Positions 27,801 to 34,207 of a stretch of 64,000 nucleotides of DNA are shown here, piece by piece. Each line of letters opens with the position of its first letter. Positions within the stretch are counted from its first letter, which is position 1. The notes below the pieces were generated by a model. The model saw nothing but the letters and a program-made list of their open reading frames with translations. It had not been told where the DNA came from and ran no database searches. The DNA comes from CAZSBB01 sp964605235 (GTDB taxonomy: Bacteria > Planctomycetota > Phycisphaerae > Phycisphaerales > Phycisphaeraceae): positions 44,254 to 108,253 of the forward strand of contig CAZSBB010000022.1 of NCBI GenBank assembly GCA_964605235.1. Reading direction: 5' to 3'. Both the position numbers and the translations under genes were made by a program.

Positions 27801-28767
27801 CGCGGCGGTCACACGCCTTGATGGCGACGGCCTGACGCTGCGCCTGACGCTGGACCTGGACCTGAACGCCTCGGCGATGTTGACAGTGCAGACCTATGCA
27901 CCGATCTATCGCGTTGTCACCGCTGAGGTCGATGGCCAGGCGGTGGCGGTCCGCGACGAGCCACTGATGCTCGACGCCGGCCGGCGCCGCATCGTCTACG
28001 TGTATCAAGCCGAGGCTTTGCCCTTCGACCAGGCAGTCTGGCGGCAGGTGGAACTGCTGCGCGACGGCCAGCCGAACTTCCGCATAGTTGCCGACGGGGG
28101 CGTGAACTTCACCCCCGACCCCGAACTGCCGCAGCACAACTTCATGATCGGCTATGAACGCGGCACGGCGCGCATGCTCGCAGATTTCGTCGAAGCCTAC
28201 GACGACGAGAACGGACAGATCGGGGACATGCGCGGCGTGGTCCTCACCGCCCAGCCGGCGCCGGATTACACCGGCTGGACCGTGCAGCTGCGCACTGATC
28301 CGCTGCTCCGGCATGGGCGGGTGCGCGTCGAACTGACCAACCGCACCTTGTACGTGGAAGGCCCCACCCAGGGCCAGCTCCGCCAGGCCATGGTCCTGCT
28401 CACGCGCCTGCTGGACCGCACCTATCCGCATGTGGGCAAGTTCCACCCGCTGCGCTACCGCAAGCAGTTCTACGACCACACCCAGCCGGTGCCGCTGGAC
28501 AAGTGGGTGGTGCGCAAGCCTACGCTGGAATTTTTCCGGCGGGTGGAGGACCAGAAATTCTGGGTCAAGCCGATTCTGCACGAGCGTTACGAGCCGCTGT
28601 ACGCGGCGGACAACGTGGATTTTGCCGGCAAATATTCGCTGAAATCGAGCCCGCGCCTGGTGGAGCCGACGTATGGCGATCAGTTCGTCTACGGCTACCG
28701 CGGCGCCGGCAGCGCGGAAACGCGCGATGAACTGATGCGCCGTCCGCGCCAGAAGGCTGCTCCATGA
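24898..28767 (+). CDS. Large secreted LamG protein with hydrolase-like supersandwich and helical regions
   Basis: 1289 residues with a signal peptide (KRSRWMTTLLIPLLAALVLA, then QPYEPD). Residues 27-262 are a LamG domain (DRWHHFALTWSQGEVVVYID). Residues 300-515 look like the beta-supersandwich that precedes catalytic domains of several glycoside hydrolases. Residues 520-860 are rich in Trp, Tyr, Asp and Glu (GGFWGHGPGHDKGDEYG) and could be a catalytic domain of an unassigned family. The C-terminus includes a small module (LYVEGPTQGQLRQAMVLLTR) that resembles the ends of modules in the giant proteins at 5339 and 8746. It overlaps the next gene by ATGA. I cannot name the reaction. Confidence 0.65.
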   Translation: MKRSRWMTTLLIPLLAALVLAQPYEPDANTLFLAHFDHQRDRADYAIGLSLFAGNGAQLTEGYYGQALDLRPRGLYPDFMNRCEDMTPRYDGWGFHTRGNIDPAQGTFECFFKPADPKAPKLLWSANFIGTELSRSVKSPTGDNYLGFGITLNNAAMRYYFPTLKGHLFQGDVAFAKVGGKPLNSDRWHHFALTWSQGEVVVYIDGRAVVCHDMTDQLGLVIASNPTRYLNMSDCVIDELRISNVVRYPQSFEPAWREGQRPAHAFSGAPQLTRYDPKLIPAPSAQSTGTASNGPTTDITLDQWTLSLDQTTGALARLRVGAGGDAAPAVAEGLQLHEGLARQPLAPMAMSNLRERYDGAVVFTQRFQGDIRAEHRLEAVGRTLRWSITLSNDSPQERWLEPRLGLPVPLKVAELFDNVEPRRQLAHPRHRDEYCYALPFTAVSGEGRFLGVGIDPTTDLSDIVSQWTPQPAVIRQGAKIALAPGESFTLPFVLVAGESSFATLDAIAAFHDQFPRLYKLWQDTTIYSYMPATQDASFDKFVDMKRQGYAGGFWGHGPGHDKGDEYGSARFWDQDEFRNDKHYEYTQRIEAMWGNLFNLRQYITQYFRQSYDNWYPVRRYHTCPDVTPNYIINALWPGYVPNEDPLAMGQYYKAHWFAAQIVNEYHNPIGAHFRAQSAQYFRQTMGYCPGFINDMSHAGSLYRHNDAVAQRTPGRSFSRDLGPFIRKALGRKLRYEDLHGFYDNHSRATFWSDGGAFSYTLCAYSSGIAIEGAGVYKDLIGSGQYVVPARNLLGEKPLTVMTHINDDWIGYYLKPEEFNARSLRDYYRYCERQLVLWCLDRGVTLDPTSYFWGRQFSWESAPVMVEATTLGRQIVPAAQVAQPLWVRRSGQALDTLLVVGNHQPQALDTEVVVHNRYFPGAPLFTPYYGGELRHQVADSLTTLHGVAVEARDFVALKAAALLQTHAPAAAVTRLDGDGLTLRLTLDLDLNASAMLTVQTYAPIYRVVTAEVDGQAVAVRDEPLMLDAGRRRIVYVYQAEALPFDQAVWRQVELLRDGQPNFRIVADGGVNFTPDPELPQHNFMIGYERGTARMLADFVEAYDDENGQIGDMRGVVLTAQPAPDYTGWTVQLRTDPLLRHGRVRVELTNRTLYVEGPTQGQLRQAMVLLTRLLDRTYPHVGKFHPLRYRKQFYDHTQPVPLDKWVVRKPTLEFFRRVEDQKFWVKPILHERYEPLYAADNVDFAGKYSLKSSPRLVEPTYGDQFVYGYRGAGSAETRDELMRRPRQKAAP

Positions 28768-29903
28768 TGTCGACCCACCAGACAACCAGCAGGGGAACCG
28801 CGCGACAGAAACTCATCGCGTGGATGCGCGGCCAGGGGGACGAGCCGGCGATCGCCGCGCCGATCGTCAGCGAAGTGCTGCCCGGCAAGTGGGCGGGTCT
28901 GCCCTGGGGCATCGGCCAGACCGACCCGCGTATGATCGACGCCAAGCTGCGCCTGGCGGAGGAAGCCGGCTTTCTGCCGATCATCAAGATTGAACTGGGC
29001 GCCCTGGACTACCTGACGCCGCAGCGGCAGATCCTCCGGCAAACCCCCGAGCAGACCGTGACCCGCGAGTGGTACGACACGCCGCAGGGCCGACTGGAAA
29101 CCGTGATCACCCGCATGGAGCACGGCTGCAGCGCCGAGCCCAAACTGATTCAAAGCATCGAAAATACCTTGCAGATGGCCTGGGTCTATGAGCACCTGGG
29201 CGATATGGCGGCCTTGCAGCGCAATCTGGCGCGGGTGGTGCAGCAGGTCGGCGAGCGCGGCATCGTGTGCTTCAACATCGGCCATCCCTTCGGCAGCTTC
29301 GATGACCACATCACCACCATCTATTTCGCCCATGAGCATCCCGAACAGATGCGCGTGTCCGCCGACCGCATGTGCCAGTTGCGCATGCGCTGGATGGAAC
29401 TGGCGGTCAGCGCCGGGGTGCAGTGCTTCTTCGCCGGCGGGTTGGGCGGAAACATGTATTCCCCGGACATGGTGGCGCAGTGGATGGTGCCTTACTGCCG
29501 GCAACTGCGCGACCACGCTCATCAACTCGGAGCCATCTACTACCTGCACGAGTGCGGGTCGATGACCCACAAACTGCAGCGCGGGTTTTATCAGCAGATC
29601 GCGCCGGACTGGCTTGAAGGCTTCGAAGCTCCGCCGCTGGGCGACATCGAGAACCTCGCGGCCGCCCGGGCGGCGCTGCCGGCGACCATCACCCTCAAGG
29701 GCAATTTGAACCTGGTGTTTCTGCAGGACGCCACGCCGCGGCAGGTCGAGCAACGCACCCTGGAACTGCTCGAGAGCGTCCGCGGCTACCGTCACATGGT
29801 GGGCGGCGCCTGCTCGCTGCTGGGCGACACCCCCCTCGTCAACTTACGCGCCATGGTGCGGGCGGTCGATCGATTCGTGGGCCGAACCGTGGGAGACCTG
29901 TGA
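28764..29903 (+). CDS. Uroporphyrinogen-decarboxylase-like (URO-D/MtaA superfamily) protein
   Basis: 379 residues with the overall text of COG0407-type URO-D-like proteins. It has an N-terminal helical part, a GVQCFFAGGLGGNMYSPDM segment, and a YLHECGSMT stretch that corresponds to the H-x-C/D-G position used for Zn or substrate binding in corrinoid methyltransferases. It is not a haem-pathway HemE: the usual N-terminal substrate motifs are missing and the neighbours are catabolic. Planctomycetes carry many such paralogues next to Gfo/Idh and PhyH genes, and their reactions are unknown. A methyl-transfer or demethylation role, for example on methylated sugars, is an inference. Confidence 0.75.
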   Translation: MMSTHQTTSRGTARQKLIAWMRGQGDEPAIAAPIVSEVLPGKWAGLPWGIGQTDPRMIDAKLRLAEEAGFLPIIKIELGALDYLTPQRQILRQTPEQTVTREWYDTPQGRLETVITRMEHGCSAEPKLIQSIENTLQMAWVYEHLGDMAALQRNLARVVQQVGERGIVCFNIGHPFGSFDDHITTIYFAHEHPEQMRVSADRMCQLRMRWMELAVSAGVQCFFAGGLGGNMYSPDMVAQWMVPYCRQLRDHAHQLGAIYYLHECGSMTHKLQRGFYQQIAPDWLEGFEAPPLGDIENLAAARAALPATITLKGNLNLVFLQDATPRQVEQRTLELLESVRGYRHMVGGACSLLGDTPLVNLRAMVRAVDRFVGRTVGDL

Positions 29904-31129
29904 TGTCTGACTCGTATACCGTGGGCATTGGCGTGCTGGGCCTGGGCGCGCGCGGCATCTATCTGGCCCAGAGCTTCAACCAGACGCCCGGCGCCCGGGT
30001 GGTCGCCATCTGCGATCGCAACGAACGCCGCTTCGAATTGACCAAACAGAAAGCGGCGCTGCCGGAGGTGCGCACCTACGGTGACTTTGCCGCCATGCTC
30101 GCCGATCCGCAGGTGCAGGCGGTGGTGATCGCCACGCACGACCAGGCCCATGCGGAGCACGGTTGTCAGGCGCTGGCCGCCGGCAAGCATGTGTTTCTGG
30201 AGAAGCCGATGGCGCAGACCATCGCCGACTGCGACCGCCTCATCAGCGCCTGGCAGCAGACGAACACGGTGTTCATGGTCGGGCTGGAGCTGCGCTACTG
30301 CTCGGTCTGCCAGGATATGAAAAGCATCATTGACCGTGGCGACATCGGCGACATCAAGCTCGGTTACGCCGTCGACAACGTCTCCGTCGGTGGCCAGTTC
30401 TTCTTTCACGACAACCTGCGCCACAAGGATTTCGTCGGCAACCTGCTGCTGCAGAAGGGCACGCACACCATCGACCTGATGAACTGGTTCATCGGTTCGA
30501 GCCCCGTGCGCGTTTACGCCGAGGGCGGGCTGGATGTTTTCGGCGGCGGCGAAGCCCCGGAGAAGCGCTGTCGGGACTGCGAAATCAAAACCACCTGCCC
30601 CTACCACATGCCGCGGCAGTTCATGTGGGACTACGGCAGCACCACCAGCCAGCGCGAAGACCTGTGCGTCTACGGCGCGGATGTGGACATCGAGGACAAC
30701 ACCATCGTCACCGTGCGCTACGCCAACGGCGCCAGGATGACCTACATCGAATGCCATTTCACCCCCGATTACAACCGGCATTTCACGCTGATCGGCACCC
30801 GGGGCCGCATTTACGGGTTCTACAACAATCAGCAGGATTTCCGCATTGAAGTGACCTATCGCCACAGCACCCGCAAAGATGTGATCTATTCCGAAAAACG
30901 GGAGGGTGGCCACGGCGGCAGCGATCCGATCATCCAGGCGGAGTTTGTCCGCCGGGTGCGGGCGGGCGAACGCTGCTGTCCGGGAATGATCGGGGCACGC
31001 GATTCAGCCGCCATCGCCGCCGCCGCGGGACACGCTATGGAAACCGGCATGCCGACCGTTATTCCCGCCTGCCCGCTGACGCAGGAATCGGCGTCCGCAC
31101 AGGCTTCTACACCGGAGTTGCACCCATGA
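29903..31129 (+). CDS. Gfo/Idh/MocA-family oxidoreductase with Cys cluster (second copy)
   Basis: 408 residues from the ATG at 29903; a GTG one codon earlier is also possible, but GGGAG lies 7 bases before the ATG. Rossmann motif GVLGLGARGIYLAQSF, then VVIATHDQAHAEH and FLEKPMAQT. Like the first copy in this operon it has a Cys cluster, KRCRDCEIKTTCPYH near residue 222, in a similar position. Stop and start overlap by one base with the URO-D-like gene, and the next gene overlaps by ATGA, so the three are tightly coupled. Likely a sugar or cyclitol dehydrogenase. The two copies may act on successive intermediates. Confidence 0.88.
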   Translation: MSDSYTVGIGVLGLGARGIYLAQSFNQTPGARVVAICDRNERRFELTKQKAALPEVRTYGDFAAMLADPQVQAVVIATHDQAHAEHGCQALAAGKHVFLEKPMAQTIADCDRLISAWQQTNTVFMVGLELRYCSVCQDMKSIIDRGDIGDIKLGYAVDNVSVGGQFFFHDNLRHKDFVGNLLLQKGTHTIDLMNWFIGSSPVRVYAEGGLDVFGGGEAPEKRCRDCEIKTTCPYHMPRQFMWDYGSTTSQREDLCVYGADVDIEDNTIVTVRYANGARMTYIECHFTPDYNRHFTLIGTRGRIYGFYNNQQDFRIEVTYRHSTRKDVIYSEKREGGHGGSDPIIQAEFVRRVRAGERCCPGMIGARDSAAIAAAAGHAMETGMPTVIPACPLTQESASAQASTPELHP

Positions 31130-31989
31130 CCGCCAACGTGCTCAAGAGCAAGGACGAACTGTTGCAGACCGACCGCGCCCGCTGGCTGGCGGATTTCCAG
31201 CGCGACGGGTATCTGGTGGTCGAGAACCTGGTCGATCCCGCCACCCTCGCCGCCCTGCGCGCCGCGCTGGATGAGATCACCGCCCATCCCCGGCAACTGC
31301 CCGAGCCGCTGCAGCGCTACATCGGCTATGAAGCCGACTACGCCCAGAAGCGCCCGCAGTACCAGGACAAGCAGGCCGCGGAGATCGGCGACGCCATCCG
31401 CATCCTCATGGAGTTGCCGCGCTTCGGCCAGGTGTTCCAGGACCTGATCCTCTATCCGCCCCTGCTGGATGTGCTCGAAGCCCTCTTCCAGACCAGCGAG
31501 TTTCACTTCCACAACTACAAGGGCGTGTTCAAGGCTCCGGGCGTCTCCAGTCGCTTCTGCTGGCACCGCGATCTGCCTTACCTCAACCACACCGGGCACA
31601 ACGCCCTGACCGCCATGCTGTGCGTGGATGACATGACCGAAGCCAATGGCGCCACCGTGGTGCTGCCCGGCACGCATCGGGTGCCGCAGGACTACTGCAA
31701 CATGGCGGATGCGGACCTGCCCGATGACCAGCTTCCCGCCGACGCGCCGCGCGTCACCGTCTGCTGCCCGGCAGGGTCCGCGGTGATCTTCCATGTCAAC
31801 ATCCTGCACGGCGGGGGCGCCAACCGCAGCACCGCCAACCGCCGCAACGTCATCGGCATCTGGGTCGGCCCGGACTGCCATCCCGTGAAGATGGAACGCT
31901 ACGCCTTCCAGGGTCTGCATCCCCGCAGCCGCGACGTGCATAAGCAGAAGCAGGTGCGCATGAGCTTCCCGCACCTGTTTGCGTCATGA
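31126..31989 (+). CDS. Phytanoyl-CoA dioxygenase (PhyH)-like Fe(II)/2-oxoglutarate oxygenase
   Basis: 287 residues with a PhyH double-stranded beta-helix. The early helix is FQRDGYLVVENLVDPATL. The metal triad is HxD in CWHRDLPY (about residues 146-148) plus a distal His in NILHGGGANRS (about 224), and the Arg that would hold 2-oxoglutarate follows in the same stretch. The middle strand is NGATVVLPGTHRVP. Such enzymes hydroxylate or oxidatively cleave small substrates; in planctomycete catabolic clusters the substrate is unknown. It is last in the seven-gene operon and converges with the propeller gene ending at 32011. Confidence 0.85.
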   Translation: MTANVLKSKDELLQTDRARWLADFQRDGYLVVENLVDPATLAALRAALDEITAHPRQLPEPLQRYIGYEADYAQKRPQYQDKQAAEIGDAIRILMELPRFGQVFQDLILYPPLLDVLEALFQTSEFHFHNYKGVFKAPGVSSRFCWHRDLPYLNHTGHNALTAMLCVDDMTEANGATVVLPGTHRVPQDYCNMADADLPDDQLPADAPRVTVCCPAGSAVIFHVNILHGGGANRSTANRRNVIGIWVGPDCHPVKMERYAFQGLHPRSRDVHKQKQVRMSFPHLFAS

Positions 31990-32010
31990 GCCACCTTGCC
32001 GGAGCGGTGG

Positions 32011-33120
32011 TCAGTGGCGCTGGGCGACGTACAGCCGCGTCCACGAGCCTTCGTTGACGTTGAAGTACACCCGCTGATTGCTCGCGTTGAACACCGGATG
32101 CGGATGCGGCCGGCGCCAGGAAGTCGTCGCCGGGCGATCGTCAGGATGCGTAAACAGCAGCGCGGTCGCGTGCGTGGTGGGGTTCACCAGATCGATCCGC
32201 CACATCCAGCGCCCGTCCACCTGCGTGCGCCAGTCGGTCACCACCAGCTGCCCGTTGGGCGACACGCTCGGATGCGACCAGCGAAAATCAGGAATCTCCG
32301 GCCAATCGCTTAGCTGCCCCAGGTCGGTGTCCAGCCACACCAGTCGCGCGCCCGCCACCGTCAGGATGCGGCGGTTGTCGGGATGCCACGCCGGGTGTCC
32401 CCACGTGGCGCTGCAGCCGATCACGCGCTCGTGCTGCAGGTCATACGTGAACAGGCCATGCCGTTTGCTGGCGTCCTTGCTGCGGAAATCCCCGCCGCTG
32501 CCCGGCTGGCTGATCTTGCACGCGATGCGCATCCCGTTGGGGCTCACCAGCGGAAACGCCAGCACCGCCGGGCCGGTTTCCAGTCCCGCGTCAGGCAGCA
32601 GCTTCGCCGCCACCGGGCGGATCGCTTCCACCGGCACCGTCGCCTGTCGCGCCCCGCTGCCCACGTCAACCACATGCAGGTCGCCGTCGGCGTTGCGGTC
32701 CCAGTGCAGCGGCATGGTGACGATCCAGGGCCAACTCGCCTGGCAGAAGCCGACCTGCCGATTTTCCGCCAGCACCTGCCGCGCGCCGGTGTTCACATCT
32801 GCGACTTCCACGCGCCAGACGCCCTCATGCAGATGATGGAACGCCACCGCTTGCCCGCGATTGCAGAATTGCTGACACGCCTGGCGATGGGAATCTTCCA
32901 CTTCAATCCCAGCCGCCAGCACGCGCGTTTCGCTGCCGTCGCGGGCGAAGAGGCAGACATCGCCCACCTGGGCATCGTCCTGCCGGGACACGAACGCCAG
33001 CACCCAGCGTCCATCCGGACTTTCGGGCGACATGTTGAAGTAAGCGTGCAGCACATGGGCCTGCACCGACGTGACCGGCTTCACCGTCCATCCAGCGCGG
33101 GGGTTGGGCGTCATGTTCAT
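32011..33120 (-). CDS. Oligogalacturonate-lyase-like / TolB-like beta-propeller protein (second)
   Basis: 369 residues from the ATG at 33120, preferred over a GTG at 33141 because GGAG lies 9 bases upstream of it. It has propeller repeats (SPESPDGRWVLAFVSRQ, WGHPAWHPDNRRILTVAG, SVSPNGQLVVTDWR) and no signal peptide. Near residue 337 it has WRRPHPHPVFN. The two His of the PL22 metal site are present, but the Gln three residues before is replaced by Arg, unlike the paralogue at 22771. It may be a PL22 relative with altered or lost activity. It is last in the minus-strand arm of the 32-40 kb regulon, 31 bases after the isochorismatase-like gene. Confidence 0.6.
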   Translation of the reverse strand: MNMTPNPRAGWTVKPVTSVQAHVLHAYFNMSPESPDGRWVLAFVSRQDDAQVGDVCLFARDGSETRVLAAGIEVEDSHRQACQQFCNRGQAVAFHHLHEGVWRVEVADVNTGARQVLAENRQVGFCQASWPWIVTMPLHWDRNADGDLHVVDVGSGARQATVPVEAIRPVAAKLLPDAGLETGPAVLAFPLVSPNGMRIACKISQPGSGGDFRSKDASKRHGLFTYDLQHERVIGCSATWGHPAWHPDNRRILTVAGARLVWLDTDLGQLSDWPEIPDFRWSHPSVSPNGQLVVTDWRTQVDGRWMWRIDLVNPTTHATALLFTHPDDRPATTSWRRPHPHPVFNASNQRVYFNVNEGSWTRLYVAQRH

Positions 33121-33151
33121 CGAGATTGGCTCCAGCGGCACTACTGTACCG

Positions 33152-34012
33152 TCAGCCGGTTCCCGAGGAGTGCGCCAGCCGCGCCAAACCGGTCAGCAGC
33201 GGCTCCAGTGCAAACACCAGACCGAACCGCAGCGACACCCGCCAGAGCGCTTCTTCCTTGTGCAGTTCATCGGCCGCCGATTCGCGGTTCTCCACCGCGG
33301 TGACCGCCTCGCGGATGGTCGAACACATCAGCCCGCGCTCGGACATCTCCAGCATTCCGCCGGGCGACATCAGCAGACACCAGTTGAGGGCAAACCCCAC
33401 ATAAATCAGGTGATTCACCCCGCGCGCCAGACAGCACGCCAGCAGTTCATCAGCGGTTTCGCAGACCGGTTCATCATCCATCGGCCGAGCAATCGGCGGA
33501 AAGCGCGCGTCCGCCATGCCACGCCGGCAATCCGCTTCGTTGTGCGCGCCCGGATACCCGCGCGCCCGCCGCAGCGCGCCCAAGGCTTGAAAGCACGGGT
33601 CCGCCGCCGGCCGCGGTCGCACCGGCGTCACGACATCCCCCAGCATTTCCCGCCGCACCTGCTTGGCGTACGCAAAACCTGGACACGCCTGCGCCTCCGC
33701 CATCCCCGCAGCAGTGACATGCCACACCGGCAACCCTGCCGCCCGCACACCCGCCAGCAGGCGCGGAAGCACCTGCGCGGTGATCGCATCCGCCCGCGCC
33801 AGATATTCCACACAGCGCCGCTGGCCGGGGTACTGCTCGGGATGGTCGAACTGCCAGGCGTGCATCACCACCAGCGCGGTGTGCCGGGTCGACAGCGTGG
33901 CGTCGACGGTCTGCCAGCCGCCCATGCCCTGAGCCGGCGTGGGCAGCGCGGCCTCCACGTCATAATGCTGGTAGCACAGCGCCGGCACGGTGAACGAGGC
34001 AGCCTGGGTCAC
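33152..34012 (-). CDS. Isochorismatase-like cysteine hydrolase
   Basis: 286 residues from the GTG at 34012, preferred because GGGAG lies 9 bases upstream. The longer frame begins inside a repeat element at 34072. It has features of the isochorismatase-like fold: an early strand with Asp-like positions (DATLSTRHTALVVMHAW), then a late strand VNHLIYVGFALNWCLLMSP whose Cys is at the position of the catalytic nucleophile. Family members hydrolyse amides or enol ethers. The long middle insertion (PRPAADPCFQALGALRRA) is not typical. It lies between the heparinase-like gene and the PL22-like gene. The substrate cannot be deduced. Confidence 0.7.
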   Translation of the reverse strand: MTQAASFTVPALCYQHYDVEAALPTPAQGMGGWQTVDATLSTRHTALVVMHAWQFDHPEQYPGQRRCVEYLARADAITAQVLPRLLAGVRAAGLPVWHVTAAGMAEAQACPGFAYAKQVRREMLGDVVTPVRPRPAADPCFQALGALRRARGYPGAHNEADCRRGMADARFPPIARPMDDEPVCETADELLACCLARGVNHLIYVGFALNWCLLMSPGGMLEMSERGLMCSTIREAVTAVENRESAADELHKEEALWRVSLRFGLVFALEPLLTGLARLAHSSGTG

Positions 34013-34067
34013 AAGCAATAGCTCCCTGAATGATGATGGGCTGCGGACGCTGAAGTAATCATTTCCA

Positions 34068-34187
34068 TTCACACCACAGAGTCACAGAGAGCACAGAGTG
34101 AAGCGTTGGAGGACGAGTATGATCCGGCATTGCAACAGATTGTCCTCGGGGTGTTCTGCTCTGTGTGCTCTGTGCCTCGGTGGTGAA
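34068..34187. repeat. Intergenic imperfect inverted repeat, copy A
   Basis: Left arm about 34068-34099, containing ACAGAGTCACAGAGAGCACA; right arm about 34156-34187, containing CTCTGTGTGCTCTGTGCCTC. The arms pair over about 30 bases with a few mismatches around a roughly 55-base centre. It lies between the heparinase-like stop (34208) and the isochorismatase-like start (34012), two genes on the same strand. Three other copies of this family lie at 38267, 42395 and 44074. Open frames through it are spurious. Confidence 0.85.
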
Positions 34188-34207
34188 ACTGGTTTTCAGC
34201 ATGTTGC

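Noticed and set aside
28764..29903. Assignment as haem-pathway uroporphyrinogen decarboxylase (hemE)
   Set aside because: The N-terminal substrate-binding motifs of HemE are not seen and the gene is locked in a catabolic operon; only superfamily membership is supported.
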